38,695 nt of DNA from the NCBI GenBank assembly GCA_946622085.1, contig CAMOPD010000003.1, positions 1 to 38,695 of the forward strand, written 5' to 3'. The notes under the pieces were generated by a model, which had not been told where the DNA came from, ran no database searches, and worked only from the letters and a program-made list of their open reading frames with translations. Shown piece by piece: positions 18,475-28,353 of the stretch (the stretch's first letter is position 1; the number at the start of each line of letters is the position of its first letter). This DNA comes from an uncultured Prevotellaceae bacterium (lineage in GTDB: Bacteria > Bacteroidota > Bacteroidia > Bacteroidales > Bacteroidaceae). The translations under genes were made by a program, and so were the position numbers.

Positions 18475-18936
18475 ATGGAAACAAGAAACCAGGAAGGGCT
18501 GCAAGCGTTAGGCAGGCAGACAACCTATAGCTCCGACTACAATCCGCAGGTGCTGGAGACATTCCACAACATGCATCCGGGAAACGACTATTGGGTGCAG
18601 TTCAACTGTCCCGAGTTCACCACGCTCTGCCCCATCACGGGGCAGCCCGACTTTGCCGAAATCAGAATTATGTACGTGCCCGATGAACTCATGGTGGAGA
18701 GCAAAAGCCTGAAGCTCTACCTCTTCAGCTTCCGCAACCACGGCGACTTCCACGAGGACTGCGTGAACATCATCATGAAAGACCTCATCCGGCTGATGCA
18801 ACCCAAATACATCGAAGTGGTGGGACTGTTCACTCCCCGCGGGGGCATCAGCATACATCCCTATGCCAACTATGGCAAGCCCGGCACCAAATACGAACAA
18901 TTGGCCGAGCACCGATTCATGAACCACAACATGTAG
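18475..18936 (+). CDS. queF: NADPH-dependent 7-cyano-7-deazaguanine reductase
   Basis: [56 protein letters not shown] and ARGGI-like [12 protein letters not shown]. Confidence 0.97.
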   Translation: METRNQEGLQALGRQTTYSSDYNPQVLETFHNMHPGNDYWVQFNCPEFTTLCPITGQPDFAEIRIMYVPDELMVESKSLKLYLFSFRNHGDFHEDCVNIIMKDLIRLMQPKYIEVVGLFTPRGGISIHPYANYGKPGTKYEQLAEHRFMNHNM

Positions 18937-18957
18937 AGTGGTCTCCCCCCTCTTCGT

Positions 18958-19015
18958 CTTTCGGGGCTTTATTGTGCTGCTAATTCTCACAGCCAGCACA
19001 ATAAAGCCCCGAAAG
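18958..19015. terminator. 22-bp perfect-stem hairpin after queF
   Basis: CTTTCGGGGCTTTATTGTGCTG (18958-18979) and its exact reverse complement (18994-19015), 14-nt loop. Confidence 0.75.
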
Positions 19016-19053
19016 CATCGTTTTCTTTATAAATGCAAGAAAACATCTCACCC

Positions 19054-19737
19054 ATGAAGAAAATCCTCCTTTCACTCGTGATGCTGCTCCCGGCCATGCC
19101 GATGCTGGCACAATATCAGCGGGGCGACACGTTCCTCTATCCACGCATAGGCATCAACGTTGCCAACATGAGCGGCAACGACATCTTCTATATTGTAGAC
19201 CCGTTAGACTCGAAAGGCAAATCGGGGCTCACCGCCGGCCTTGAAGTGGAGCGGTTTGTGGCCAGCAGGCTGAGCCTGTCGCTCGGCGCTTTCTATTCCA
19301 ACGTGGGATGCCGTTACGACGACTTCGGCTATGTGGACACACAAAAGGCCATCTACGAAAACACAGAGAACAGCAAATGGAACGTCCACCAGCTGAGCAT
19401 GCCCCTCATGGCCAATTTCTACGTCACCGAGCATCTCGCCCTGAAGCTTGGCGTAGAGGGCAACTATCTGCTTTCGGCCAAGGTCACCAGCGACTTCACG
19501 CATGGACGCATAGAAGACATCAGTAAATACATTCCAGAAGAGCAACGCAGTGAATCGGAAGACATCACATCGGCCTTCCACAAAATGACCGTCTCCATAC
19601 CTGTAGGAGCCTCAATAGAATATAAACATGTGGTGCTTGATGCCCGCTACTACATGGGAATCACCAAGGCAACAAAGCTTTACGATTCATGCCACAGATG
19701 GTTTGCCCTGACCCTGGGCTACCAGCTGGAACTCTGA
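19054..19737 (+). CDS. Outer membrane beta-barrel protein (porin-like family)
   Basis: Signal MKKILLSLVMLLPAMPMLAQ; alternating strands YPRIGINVANMSG..., GLTAGLEVERFVASRLSLSLGAFYSNVG. Upstream in-frame start at 19033 also possible. Confidence 0.82.
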   Translation: MKKILLSLVMLLPAMPMLAQYQRGDTFLYPRIGINVANMSGNDIFYIVDPLDSKGKSGLTAGLEVERFVASRLSLSLGAFYSNVGCRYDDFGYVDTQKAIYENTENSKWNVHQLSMPLMANFYVTEHLALKLGVEGNYLLSAKVTSDFTHGRIEDISKYIPEEQRSESEDITSAFHKMTVSIPVGASIEYKHVVLDARYYMGITKATKLYDSCHRWFALTLGYQLEL

Positions 19738-19746
19738 ACCCCCGAA

Positions 19747-20436
19747 TTAACAAAGTGAACGGACGAAAAACCAGGCCACGGGAATGAGCAACGCGGGGAG
19801 CAGGTTGAGCGTCTTGCAGTCCTTCAACTGAAGCAGCGAGAGGCCGGAACCGGTGATAAGCAGCCCTCCCACGATGAGCAACTCGGCCATGAGCTCGTCG
19901 CTCACCGCACTGCTTGAGAGCATGGCAGCGAGATAGAAAAGTCCCTGCCAGCAGAAGAGCACTGGTGCGGCCAAAACCATGCCTATGCCATAGGTGGAAG
20001 CGAAGACCGTGGAAGAAACGAAGTCGAGCGTGGCGTTGGTGTAGAGAAACGTATTGTCGCCATTGAGCGCACTGATGACGGGGCCGAGCATCGAGAGCGG
20101 GCCAATGCAATAAAGGAGAATGGCCGTGGCCAGCCCGTCAGCCAGCCGGTTGCTGTCGCCTTGCCTGGAATGCCGGTCCACAAGACGCTTGAAGTGGCCG
20201 TCTATATCGAGCGCCGTGCCCACAACCCCTCCTATGGCCATGGCCACGATGAAGAGCACCGGCTGCTGGCTCCGGGGGAAATTCTGTATGGTGGCATTGA
20301 GGCCTATGGCGAGGCTCGCCAGTCCGAGAGCCGTGAAGAGAGCCTCCTTGTAGCGTTCCTTGATTCCGCGGTGGAGCACCGTGCCTACTATGCTGCCCAC
20401 GATGATGGTGGCAGTGTTGACAATCGTTCCGAGCAT
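19747..20436 (-). CDS. DUF554 family membrane protein
   Basis: MLGTIVNTATIIVGSIVGTVLHRGIKERYKEALFTALGLASLAIGL typical DUF554 N-terminus. Start moved downstream because the ORF-track start overlaps the promoter region. Confidence 0.88.
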   Translation of the reverse strand: MLGTIVNTATIIVGSIVGTVLHRGIKERYKEALFTALGLASLAIGLNATIQNFPRSQQPVLFIVAMAIGGVVGTALDIDGHFKRLVDRHSRQGDSNRLADGLATAILLYCIGPLSMLGPVISALNGDNTFLYTNATLDFVSSTVFASTYGIGMVLAAPVLFCWQGLFYLAAMLSSSAVSDELMAELLIVGGLLITGSGLSLLQLKDCKTLNLLPALLIPVAWFFVRSLC

Positions 20437-20466
20437 GGGGGAAATGTTTTGTGCTGAAAAATCGTG

Positions 20467-20474
20467 CAAATTTA
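20467..20474 (-). promoter_or_regulatory. -7 box TAAATTTG for the DUF554 gene
   Basis: CAAATTTA on + strand, 30 nt upstream of start 20436. Confidence 0.45.
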
Positions 20475-20517
20475 GCATTTTTCTTTCAAACCATCACATT
20501 TTGTGGAATAAAAAGCG

Positions 20518-20525
20518 TAATTTTG
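20518..20525 (+). promoter_or_regulatory. -7 box TAATTTTG for trpS
   Basis: TAATTTTGCA about 60 nt upstream of ATG at 20585. Confidence 0.5.
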
Positions 20526-20584
20526 CAACTCAAATTGAGTTGGAAACCAAAGAACAATAACACAACAAATAGAAACGAAAGAAA

Positions 20585-21673
20585 ATGGGAAAAGTGATTT
20601 TAACAGGCGACCGCCCCACCGGCAAGCTCCATTTGGGCCATTACGTGGGTTCGCTTCGCCGCCGTGTGGAATTGCAGAATGCGGGCAACTACGACCGCAT
20701 GTTTGTCTTCATGGCCGATGTGCAGGCACTGACAGACAACGCCGACAATCCTGAGAAATTGCGCCAGAGCATCATCCACGTGGCGCTCGACTGGCTCTCA
20801 GCAGGGCTCGACCCGAGCCGCTGCACACTCTTTGTGCAGAGCATGATTCCCGAGCTGGCCGAGCTGACCACCTATCTGATGAACCTTGTGTCGGTGAGTC
20901 GCGTGCAGCGCAATCCCACGGTGAAGACAGAAATCAAGATGCGCAATTTCGAGGCCAACATTCCGCTGGGCTTCTTCTGCTATCCCGTGTCGCAGGCTGC
21001 CGACATCACGCTCTTCAAGTCGACCACCGTGCCCGTGGGCGAAGACCAGGAGCCCATGCTCGAACTGACACGCGAACTGGTGCGCCGCTTCAACAACACT
21101 TATGGCGAGGTGCTCGTTGAGCCCAACATCATGCTGCCCGAGAACCAGACGGCACGCCGCCTGCCGGGTACCGACGGCAAGGAGAAAATGTCGAAGTCGC
21201 TGGGCAACTGCATCTATCTGAGCGACTCGGCCGACGAGGTGTGGCAGAAGGTGCGCTCCATGTACACCGACCCCACGCATATCAACCTGAACGACCCAGG
21301 CCACGTGGAGGGCAACGCCGTGTTCACCTATCTCGATGCCTTCTCGTGCGATCAGGACTTTGCCGACTTCTGGCCTGAATATCAGAATCTGGATGAGCTG
21401 AAAGACCACTACCGCCGGGGCGGACTGGGCGACATGAAGTGCAAGAAATTCCTCAATCAGGTGCTCAATAAATTTCTGGAGCCCATGCGCCAGCGCCGCG
21501 CCGAACTAGTGAAGGATATTCCCGAAATCTACAACATCCTGCGCCGCGGAACGGAAGAGGCGCGCGAAGTGGCCGCACAGACCATGAGCGAAGTGCGCCA
21601 TGCCATGCGCATCGACTATTTCGACGATGCCGACCTCATTCGGCAGCACATTGAAATGTTCAGCGGCAAATAA
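20585..21673 (+). CDS. trpS: Tryptophan--tRNA ligase
   Basis: [47 protein letters not shown]. Confidence 0.96.
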   Translation: MGKVILTGDRPTGKLHLGHYVGSLRRRVELQNAGNYDRMFVFMADVQALTDNADNPEKLRQSIIHVALDWLSAGLDPSRCTLFVQSMIPELAELTTYLMNLVSVSRVQRNPTVKTEIKMRNFEANIPLGFFCYPVSQAADITLFKSTTVPVGEDQEPMLELTRELVRRFNNTYGEVLVEPNIMLPENQTARRLPGTDGKEKMSKSLGNCIYLSDSADEVWQKVRSMYTDPTHINLNDPGHVEGNAVFTYLDAFSCDQDFADFWPEYQNLDELKDHYRRGGLGDMKCKKFLNQVLNKFLEPMRQRRAELVKDIPEIYNILRRGTEEAREVAAQTMSEVRHAMRIDYFDDADLIRQHIEMFSGK

Positions 21674-21689
21674 GCTGCACCCCGATAAG

Positions 21690-21740
21690 AAGGCGAGCCC
21701 CTCTCTGCTTCGTTTTTCGAAGCAGAGAGGGGTTCGCCTT
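21690..21740. terminator. 23-bp stem bidirectional terminator between trpS and gpx
   Basis: AAGGCGAGCCCCTCTCTGCTTCG-TTTTT-CGAAGCAGAGAGGGGTTCGCCTT; one G.T pair otherwise perfect. Confidence 0.88.
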
Positions 21741-21783
21741 TTGCTTTGCCGCCAGCAGTCATCTCCCCTGGCGAGAGGTGCTT

Positions 21784-22392
21784 TCAGAGCAGGGTCTCGA
21801 TGGCTGCCTTGACGTCGGCCATGCTCTCGGTGGGCTCAAAACGCCGTACGACGTTGCCTTTCCTGTCGACGAGGAACTTGGTGAAGTTCCACTTGACGTC
21901 GGGCTTCTCTGCATAGTTCTCGTCGCGCTTGAGCATCATCTGGTGCATCATGGAGCCCGTCTTGTCACTCTGGTCGAAGCCCTTGAAAGGCTGCTCCTTC
22001 TTGAGCAGCGTGAAGAGCGGCGACTCCTGCGGGCCATTGACGTCTATCTTGTCGAACTGGGGGAAGTGGATGTCGAAGTTGGCCGTGCAGAAGGAGTGGA
22101 TTTCTTCTATACTGCCAGGTGCCTGCTCGCCAAACTGGTTGCAGGGGAAGTCAAGGATTTCCAGGCCGCGGGAGGAAAACTCGGCATAGAGTGCTTCCAG
22201 TTCCTTATACTGAGGAGTGAATCCGCAGCGCGTGGCTGTGTTGACGATGAGCAACACCTTGCCCTTATACTGCCTGAGCGACACCTGTTCGCCTGCATCG
22301 TTCACCACTTTCACCTTGTAGATGTTGTTGCGTGCGCTCACGGTGAGCATGCTCACCGTGAAAAGCGCCACCAGTAATAATAATCTTTTCAT
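21784..22392 (-). CDS. Glutathione peroxidase family protein
   Basis: VNTATRCGFTPQYKELEALY, FPCNQFGEQAPGS, VKWNFTKFLVDRKGNVVRRFEPT. Confidence 0.93.
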   Translation of the reverse strand: MKRLLLLVALFTVSMLTVSARNNIYKVKVVNDAGEQVSLRQYKGKVLLIVNTATRCGFTPQYKELEALYAEFSSRGLEILDFPCNQFGEQAPGSIEEIHSFCTANFDIHFPQFDKIDVNGPQESPLFTLLKKEQPFKGFDQSDKTGSMMHQMMLKRDENYAEKPDVKWNFTKFLVDRKGNVVRRFEPTESMADVKAAIETLL

Positions 22393-23066
22393 GCGTTTTC
22401 CTTTGTTTTATGTATCTTTCCTAAATCGCTTTGTCTTTTTCCGCCCGGGCCTGCAGGCATCATGTAGCCGAATTCGTCGAAGCGCTCAAACCCCATCCGG
22501 CGCAATTGGCCGATGCTATCCTGTACGCCCGCGCGCGTGTTATAATAAGGAATGAGGGGAACCCTAACCACCACGTCGGCCGCCCTGCCCTGCTGGGCCA
22601 GCCACTCCAGGTTGCTCTTCACCAGCTGGTTGGATTGTCCCGTGTAGCGTTCATAAACGTCGTTGTTCATATCCTTCACGTCGACAATCCATTCATTCAC
22701 CACAGGCAGCAATGCCTCCAGATGATGGCATGCCACGTGGAGACTCGTCTCGAGCGTGATGCGCCAATCGTCGCCGCATAGCGCATGCAGCCGGGCAATG
22801 AAACGGCTCTGCAGGCACGGCTCTCCTCCGCCGAAAGTAACGCCTCCCCCCGTGGCAAGAAAGTAGATGTTGTCTACAGCCAGCTCCTCATAAAGCATCT
22901 CGGGAGAGACTCTGCGCCAAACGCCCTCCGGCCGCAGGCACTGCGGATTGAGGCAGTAGCGACACGACAACGGACAGCCATGGAAGGCCACCAGTGTGGT
23001 CACTCCCTGGCCGTCCGTTGCCAGTCGATGACGCTCAATGCCGATGAGCGGCGCCTCATTGCTCAT
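22389..23066 (-). CDS. Radical SAM glycyl-radical-enzyme activase-like protein
   Basis: GCPLSCRYCLNPQC (CxxxCxxC), GGGVTFGGGEPCLQ; PflA/NrdG-type activase fold. Overlaps neighbours by ATGA junctions. Confidence 0.85.
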   Translation of the reverse strand: MSNEAPLIGIERHRLATDGQGVTTLVAFHGCPLSCRYCLNPQCLRPEGVWRRVSPEMLYEELAVDNIYFLATGGGVTFGGGEPCLQSRFIARLHALCGDDWRITLETSLHVACHHLEALLPVVNEWIVDVKDMNNDVYERYTGQSNQLVKSNLEWLAQQGRAADVVVRVPLIPYYNTRAGVQDSIGQLRRMGFERFDEFGYMMPAGPGGKRQSDLGKIHKTKENA

Positions 23067-24142
23067 GATTCGCTGTCAGCATCCTTCTCGTCGGCCTTGC
23101 GGTCGTCTATATTGTCGCCCTCTGTGGGAGCCATTTCCTCTTCGAAGTCGGTGATTCCGGCCTTCACCAGGATGTTGTACCACGAGAGGAGCTTCTTGAT
23201 GTCGCTGTCGTGCACGCGGTCGCGGTCGAAATCGGGCAGCACCTGAGCAAAATACTCGCGCAGTTCCTTGCCCGAAGCCTTCTTGAATTTCAGCGAGCAC
23301 TCCTTGCCCTCCTCTTTGTCGCGGATGCTGGCCAGCACGGTCATGAGTGGCACGTCTTCAGCATCGGTATACATGGCGATGTCGGCCAGGCTCGTCACGC
23401 GGTCGGTGGCAAATGCCGGCATACGCTTATGTGTTTCGTCGAGCGCCTCGACGATGAGATTCGACTTACCTCTTGAAACAAGTTTGTAGAGTCCGGGTTT
23501 CCCGGCAATAGAGAGAATTGTCTGTACCATTTTGTTTTGTTGTTTTGCTTTTATTGGTTTTGAAAAGTTATTGTTTTGCTCTGCCGCCATCGAGGCCAGC
23601 ATGTGGTCAATTTGCTCGTTGATGGAGCGTTCCCCATCGTTCACTATCTCGTAGTCGCTCCGGCGCCGCGTCTCCTCCTGCGGCATCTGCCTGTGTATCC
23701 ACTCCAGCGCCTGCTGGCGGCTGATGCCGTCGCGTTGCATGATGCGGCTGATGCGCACCTCGAGAGGGGCGGTGACGCAGACCACATGGTCGAAGTGCAC
23801 CCGCTCAGAGAAAGCGCTTTCAAAGAGTATGGCGCTCTCGAGCCACTCATAGCCCGACAACAGGAAGTCTTTAGCTACGGCGGGATGCACCACGTCGTTG
23901 ACGGCTTGCTTGTTGCTCTCCGAGGCCAGCAGGAATCGGGCCAGAACGGGCTTGTTGAGCTCCTCGCCCGCATAGACATCAGAGCCCACGAGTGCTGTCA
24001 GCCCTCTGCGAATGGCGGCCGACGAGCGCATGAGCCTTTTGGCGGCACTGTCGCAATCGTAGACGCTGATGCCGCGTTTTTCCAGCTGTCGGCACAAGTA
24101 GCTTTTCCCGCTGCCTATGCCGCCCGTAATTGCCACCTTCAT
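23063..24142 (-). CDS. coaE: Dephospho-CoA kinase fused in frame to a DUF5606-like domain
   Basis: MKVAITGGIGSGKSYLCRQLEKRGISVYDCDSAAKRLM (CoaE P-loop), then after an A-rich linker MVQTILSIAGKPGLYKLVSRGKSNLIVEALDE. ATG at 24142 preferred; ORF track starts at a GTG at 24157. Confidence 0.85.
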   Translation of the reverse strand: MKVAITGGIGSGKSYLCRQLEKRGISVYDCDSAAKRLMRSSAAIRRGLTALVGSDVYAGEELNKPVLARFLLASESNKQAVNDVVHPAVAKDFLLSGYEWLESAILFESAFSERVHFDHVVCVTAPLEVRISRIMQRDGISRQQALEWIHRQMPQEETRRRSDYEIVNDGERSINEQIDHMLASMAAEQNNNFSKPIKAKQQNKMVQTILSIAGKPGLYKLVSRGKSNLIVEALDETHKRMPAFATDRVTSLADIAMYTDAEDVPLMTVLASIRDKEEGKECSLKFKKASGKELREYFAQVLPDFDRDRVHDSDIKKLLSWYNILVKAGITDFEEEMAPTEGDNIDDRKADEKDADSES

Positions 24143-24153
24143 ACCGTCGGAGC

Positions 24154-25137
24154 TCACTGTTGTTCAATCAGATAATCCACTTGCTCCACCACCGTGTGAG
24201 CCTTGGTCACTCCATGGGGGAAGGAACGCAGATAGATGTTGCATTTCTCCGACGGTTTGTCGGCCAGCTCATTGTAATCCACGATGACGCTGAAGTCCTC
24301 GGGCTTGATAGAGCGGAACATGCTTGCCCCGGTGACGAAGACCACCTTCACCCGCGCGGGAAATGTGCGCAGGATTTTGCCTTCGGGCATATTGATGGCC
24401 CTGATGGGCACTTCCACGCTTTCCTCGGTGAGGATGTCGGGATAGAAGGCCACCTTGATGACCTCGGGGTCGCACTTGACGCCCTTGATCTTTCTGAGTC
24501 CTATCTCGTGGACCACGGTGTCGGTGATGTTCTCCACCTGCAACGGCTCGGTGAACACATACTTCACGCTGTCGAGAATGTCCTGGGCTGCCAGGATGGT
24601 CACGCTGTCGGGCATGAAGACCGTCTTGGATATGTAGTAGCTCTGGCCGGGAGAAGCCTTCCCCAGCAGCCTCACAGGCACGCGCTTGCTGCTGCCGTCG
24701 TTGTAGTAGAACTCCAGTTTGTCGGGCCGCAAGGCGGTGATCTTCGACGAACTGAAGAGTTGCGAGTAGGCCATCTTCATCAGCTCCGTGCCGGGCACCA
24801 CCCCTTTTCCGTTGCCTCTGGCAAAGGTCTTGAAGTCGGCGGTCACCGTCTTCACCTTGTCGCCGTAGATATAGGAGAAGATGGTGTAGCCCTTGTCCTT
24901 CACGGTGACGCGGATGAAGTCGTCCGACTGTCCGTTGAGCACGTTGCCCTTGGTCACGTTCACCACGTCGACAGGTATTTGAATCTCCTTCTCGTAGGTT
25001 TCATTCAGCGTCATCATGAGCCAGAATGTGCCACTGAGCAGAAGGAAAAACAAAAAAATCAGAAACTCCTTGTTAGCCTTGCTCAGGAAGAAGTCTCTGA
25101 AGTGTTGCCAAAGGCCTTTTGTCCCGTTGTCTGTCAT
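24154..25137 (-). CDS. YbbR-like domain protein
   Basis: Single TM near the N-terminus (FLIFLFFLLLSGTFWLMM), then YbbR-like beta repeats; sits between yajC and coaE. Confidence 0.75.
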   Translation of the reverse strand: MTDNGTKGLWQHFRDFFLSKANKEFLIFLFFLLLSGTFWLMMTLNETYEKEIQIPVDVVNVTKGNVLNGQSDDFIRVTVKDKGYTIFSYIYGDKVKTVTADFKTFARGNGKGVVPGTELMKMAYSQLFSSSKITALRPDKLEFYYNDGSSKRVPVRLLGKASPGQSYYISKTVFMPDSVTILAAQDILDSVKYVFTEPLQVENITDTVVHEIGLRKIKGVKCDPEVIKVAFYPDILTEESVEVPIRAINMPEGKILRTFPARVKVVFVTGASMFRSIKPEDFSVIVDYNELADKPSEKCNIYLRSFPHGVTKAHTVVEQVDYLIEQQ

Positions 25138-25229
25138 GCGGTGCGAAGCATGGGGAGAGCGTGCGCGGAGGCAGGAATCATCATGCTGCTTCCCCGCTCC
25201 CCCCGGTGTTGTGAAAAATCTTCTTTCTC

Positions 25230-25562
25230 TTACTTCTGTGTGTTTGCCACGGCCGAGTCGGCAGCATCGGCAAAGACGTAGTTTTTGTCAACACGAATCA
25301 CCACGCCCTTGGCCACTTCCACCTCGATGACGTTGGCAGCCAGGTCGATGCGCTTCACGGTTCCGTGAACGCCGCCGCCGGTGATGATTTTAGTGCCTTC
25401 GGCGAGCGAGTTCTGAAACTCGCGTATCTTTTTCTGCCGCTGCTGTTGTGGACGAATCATGAAGAGCCACATGATGACAAACAGGGCTATAATCATGATC
25501 AGGGTTGGCATCATGCTGGGCTGCTGGGCGGCCTGAGCTGCCAAAAAGAATGTTGTACTCAT
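25230..25562 (-). CDS. yajC: Preprotein translocase subunit YajC
   Basis: PTLIMIIALFVIMWLFMIRPQQQRQKKIREFQNSLAEGTKIITGGGVHGTV. Confidence 0.95.
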   Translation of the reverse strand: MSTTFFLAAQAAQQPSMMPTLIMIIALFVIMWLFMIRPQQQRQKKIREFQNSLAEGTKIITGGGVHGTVKRIDLAANVIEVEVAKGVVIRVDKNYVFADAADSAVANTQK

Positions 25563-25623
25563 CTTGATGATTTACGTTTATTTTACTGATTTATTATGAT
25601 GTTTCGTTCACATGCCTGCATCT

Positions 25624-26607
25624 TCAGGCCTCGCTGCCCTCGCCGTCTTCATCGTCCGGGTGTCGGCGCGAGCGGGGAGCATCGATGCTCTTGAGCAGTC
25701 GGCCGCTATGGATGAGATGGCGCGCAATGGCATCGAGCATGCCGTTGATATAGCCGCCGCTCTTGGGCGTGCTGTATATCTTGGCCAGGTCCACATACTC
25801 GTTGATGGTGACGCTGACGGGAATGTTGGGGAAGGTCATCATCTCGGCCAGCGCTATCTGCATGATCACCACGTCCATGTAGGCCAGTCGCGAGAAGTCC
25901 CAGTTGCGGCTGGCCTCAGTCATGTAGCGCTGATACTGGTCGGCATTGAGAATGGTGGCACGGAAGAGCTTCCGCGCAAAGTCCTTGTCCTCTATGTCCT
26001 TGTATTCAGGCAGCAGTTCCTGGTTCTTGCCGTTTTTGGGGTCGAAGCGCTTGATGGTCTTGATGACAAACGTGTCCACCGTCTCCTTGTCGTCGTTCCA
26101 GTAAAGGCTTTTCTCCTCCAGCAGCGCGTCGAGGTCGGCATTGTCCTGAATGAGCGCCTTATAGAGCTTGCGCCACAGCTCGCGGTCGGCATCGTAGCTG
26201 TCGTCGTCGCTCTCCATGTAGTCCTGATAGATTTGGCTCTGGACCATTTGTCCGTAGAGTTTGCGCACAAACTCCACGTCGTTTTCCCACGTCTGCTTCT
26301 GGTTCTCCACGAAGTCGTTGAGCTGGCGGTTCTCCTCCACCTGCAGGGCGAACTTATTGTCGACAAACTTGCGCGAGGGCATGGCCGTTCCTTCGCGGGC
26401 TGCCCTCTGCTCAGCTATCTCCACGTGGCGGCGGGCCTCGCGCGTGATGGCCACGACGAGCAAGAGCAGATAGTTATACAGGTCGTATGCTTTCGAGAGG
26501 CTGAAAATCAGCTCCTTCTCAGCAGTGTCCATGTTCTTGTTACCGTTTTGATAGTATGCGTAGGTTAACTGAACGACTTTTATCCGAATTAATTCTCTGT
26601 TGATCAT
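25624..26607 (-). CDS. nusB: Transcription antitermination factor NusB (long Bacteroidetes form)
   Basis: MINRELIRIKVVQLTYAYYQNG... C-terminal LAYMDVVIMQIALAEMMTFPNIPVSVTINEYVDLAKIYSTPKSGGYINGMLDAI. Confidence 0.92.
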   Translation of the reverse strand: MINRELIRIKVVQLTYAYYQNGNKNMDTAEKELIFSLSKAYDLYNYLLLLVVAITREARRHVEIAEQRAAREGTAMPSRKFVDNKFALQVEENRQLNDFVENQKQTWENDVEFVRKLYGQMVQSQIYQDYMESDDDSYDADRELWRKLYKALIQDNADLDALLEEKSLYWNDDKETVDTFVIKTIKRFDPKNGKNQELLPEYKDIEDKDFARKLFRATILNADQYQRYMTEASRNWDFSRLAYMDVVIMQIALAEMMTFPNIPVSVTINEYVDLAKIYSTPKSGGYINGMLDAIARHLIHSGRLLKSIDAPRSRRHPDDEDGEGSEA

Positions 26608-26658
26608 TTCTCCAAATGTGTAGATTATCCGTGTTGTCTTCTTAATTTATTATATGTG

Positions 26659-26666
26659 CAAAGATA
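26659..26666 (-). promoter_or_regulatory. -7 box TATCTTTG for nusB
   Basis: CAAAGATA on + strand, about 52 nt upstream of nusB. Confidence 0.55.
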
Positions 26667-26982
26667 AGCAAAAAAGGTTTTTCCTGCAAGGATTAAACAC
26701 TATTTTGTATCGTTTTTTGTTTTTTTATTGCCCTCTCTCTGCGGTTTGTCGCCTGCAGCCCGTGCCCGCCCGTGGGCATGGGGTAGGAATCGGCCCGCCA
26801 ACGGAGGGGAATCGCCAGCGGGGAGCGATTCGCCTGCATGCAGGGACTTGGAGATTATTTCCTTTCCTTGAAGCGTGGATGATGAAACGTTCTTCTTATG
26901 CAGACGCCACACATATTTATATATATGCGCGGGAGAGTAGAAAAATGTGGGCAATTTATTTTCGTAATCCGAGAAAAAGTTG

Positions 26983-26990
26983 TACCTTTG
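26983..26990 (+). promoter_or_regulatory. -7 box TACCTTTG for the rplY operon
   Basis: TGTACCTTTGCC upstream of ATG 27122. Confidence 0.55.
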
Positions 26991-27121
26991 CCGCGCTTTT
27001 TCAGGCACATCCATAGCGATGTATGGGATTGGCCCCGGCCAATGACCCTCTCGTGTGATGGCGAATTAAGCATTTCAAGAAACCAAAACAGTAAAACTTA
27101 ATTTAGAGTAACACAAAGATT

Positions 27122-27721
27122 ATGAAAGAAATCAACGTAAAAGGACAAAAGAGAACAGACGTTGGCAAGAAAGCCACCAAGGAGTTAAGAAAACAAGGTC
27201 TCGTGCCCTGCAACCTCTACGGCGAGGCTAAGGGCGAGGACGGCCTGCCTCAGGCCGTGGCCTTCGCCATTCCGGCAGTAGACCTGCGCAAGGTGGTCTA
27301 CACGCCCCACGTCTATGTAGTGAATATTGAGCTCGAGGGCAAGCACCACGTGGCCATCATGAAGGAACTGCAGTTCCATCCCGTGACCGACCAGCTGCTC
27401 CACATCGACTTCTACGAGGTGAACGAGGAGAAGCCCATCACCATCGGCATTCCCGTGAAGCTCAACGGTCTGGCACAGGGTGTGCGCGACGGTGGACGCT
27501 TGAACCTCACCGTGCGCAAGATCAACGTCACTGCTCCCTACAAGCAGATTCCCGAAGTGCTCGACATCGACGTGACCAACCTCACCATCGGCAAGAGCAT
27601 CAAGGTGGGCGAACTGAAGTTCGAAGGCCTGGAGATGGCCACCAGCAAGGAAGTGGTGGTTTGCTCCATCAAGGCTACACGTAAGTCTAACGCTGCCGCT
27701 CAGACCGCCGAAGAGGAATAA
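27122..27721 (+). CDS. rplY: 50S ribosomal protein L25/general stress protein Ctc
   Basis: [34 protein letters not shown]...[25 protein letters not shown]. Confidence 0.95.
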   Translation: MKEINVKGQKRTDVGKKATKELRKQGLVPCNLYGEAKGEDGLPQAVAFAIPAVDLRKVVYTPHVYVVNIELEGKHHVAIMKELQFHPVTDQLLHIDFYEVNEEKPITIGIPVKLNGLAQGVRDGGRLNLTVRKINVTAPYKQIPEVLDIDVTNLTIGKSIKVGELKFEGLEMATSKEVVVCSIKATRKSNAAAQTAEEE

Positions 27722-28353
27722 TGGACAAATACTTGATTGTTGGCTTGGGCAATCCGGGCGCAGAATACGCCGATACCCGCCACAACACAGGATTCATGGT
27801 ATTGGACGCTTTTGCGAAGGCGTCCAATATTGTTTTTGAAGACCGCCGCTACGGATTCGTGGCCGAAACCACCATCAAGGGGCGCAAGGTGATTCTGCTC
27901 AAGCCCACCACCTATATGAACCTCAGCGGAAACGCCGTGCGCTACTGGCTCAACAAGGAGAACATCGACCAGGGACGGCTGCTCGTGGTGAGCGACGACG
28001 TGGCCCTGCCTTTGGGCGACTTCCGGCTGAAGGCCAGCGGCAGCAACGGGGGCCACAACGGCCTGGGCCACATCCAGCAGCTCATAGGACAGGATTACGC
28101 CCGACTGCGCATTGGCATCGGCAACGACTTTCCACGGGGCATGCAGGTAGACTGGGTACTGGGCAGCTATAGCGAGGCTGACATGCAGCAGCTGCAACCC
28201 ACCCTCAACCTGGCCACCGAAATCATCAGGAGCTTCGTGCTGGCCGGCATCGGCATCACCATGAACCAGTATAACAAGCTGGGCAAGAGAAAGGCACCGA
28301 AAGCTGAAAAGACGGCTACCGGCGAAGAGACGACAGAGGAGAAACAAGCATGA
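27721..28353 (+). CDS. pth: Peptidyl-tRNA hydrolase
   Basis: [26 protein letters not shown]...[15 protein letters not shown]...[17 protein letters not shown] overlap with rplY. Confidence 0.97.
   Translation: MDKYLIVGLGNPGAEYADTRHNTGFMVLDAFAKASNIVFEDRRYGFVAETTIKGRKVILLKPTTYMNLSGNAVRYWLNKENIDQGRLLVVSDDVALPLGDFRLKASGSNGGHNGLGHIQQLIGQDYARLRIGIGNDFPRGMQVDWVLGSYSEADMQQLQPTLNLATEIIRSFVLAGIGITMNQYNKLGKRKAPKAEKTATGEETTEEKQA

Noticed and set aside
26700-27014. 104-aa - strand ORF in the nusB/rplY spacer
   Set aside because: Low-complexity translation of hairpin-rich DNA overlapping the rplY promoter; no coding evidence.
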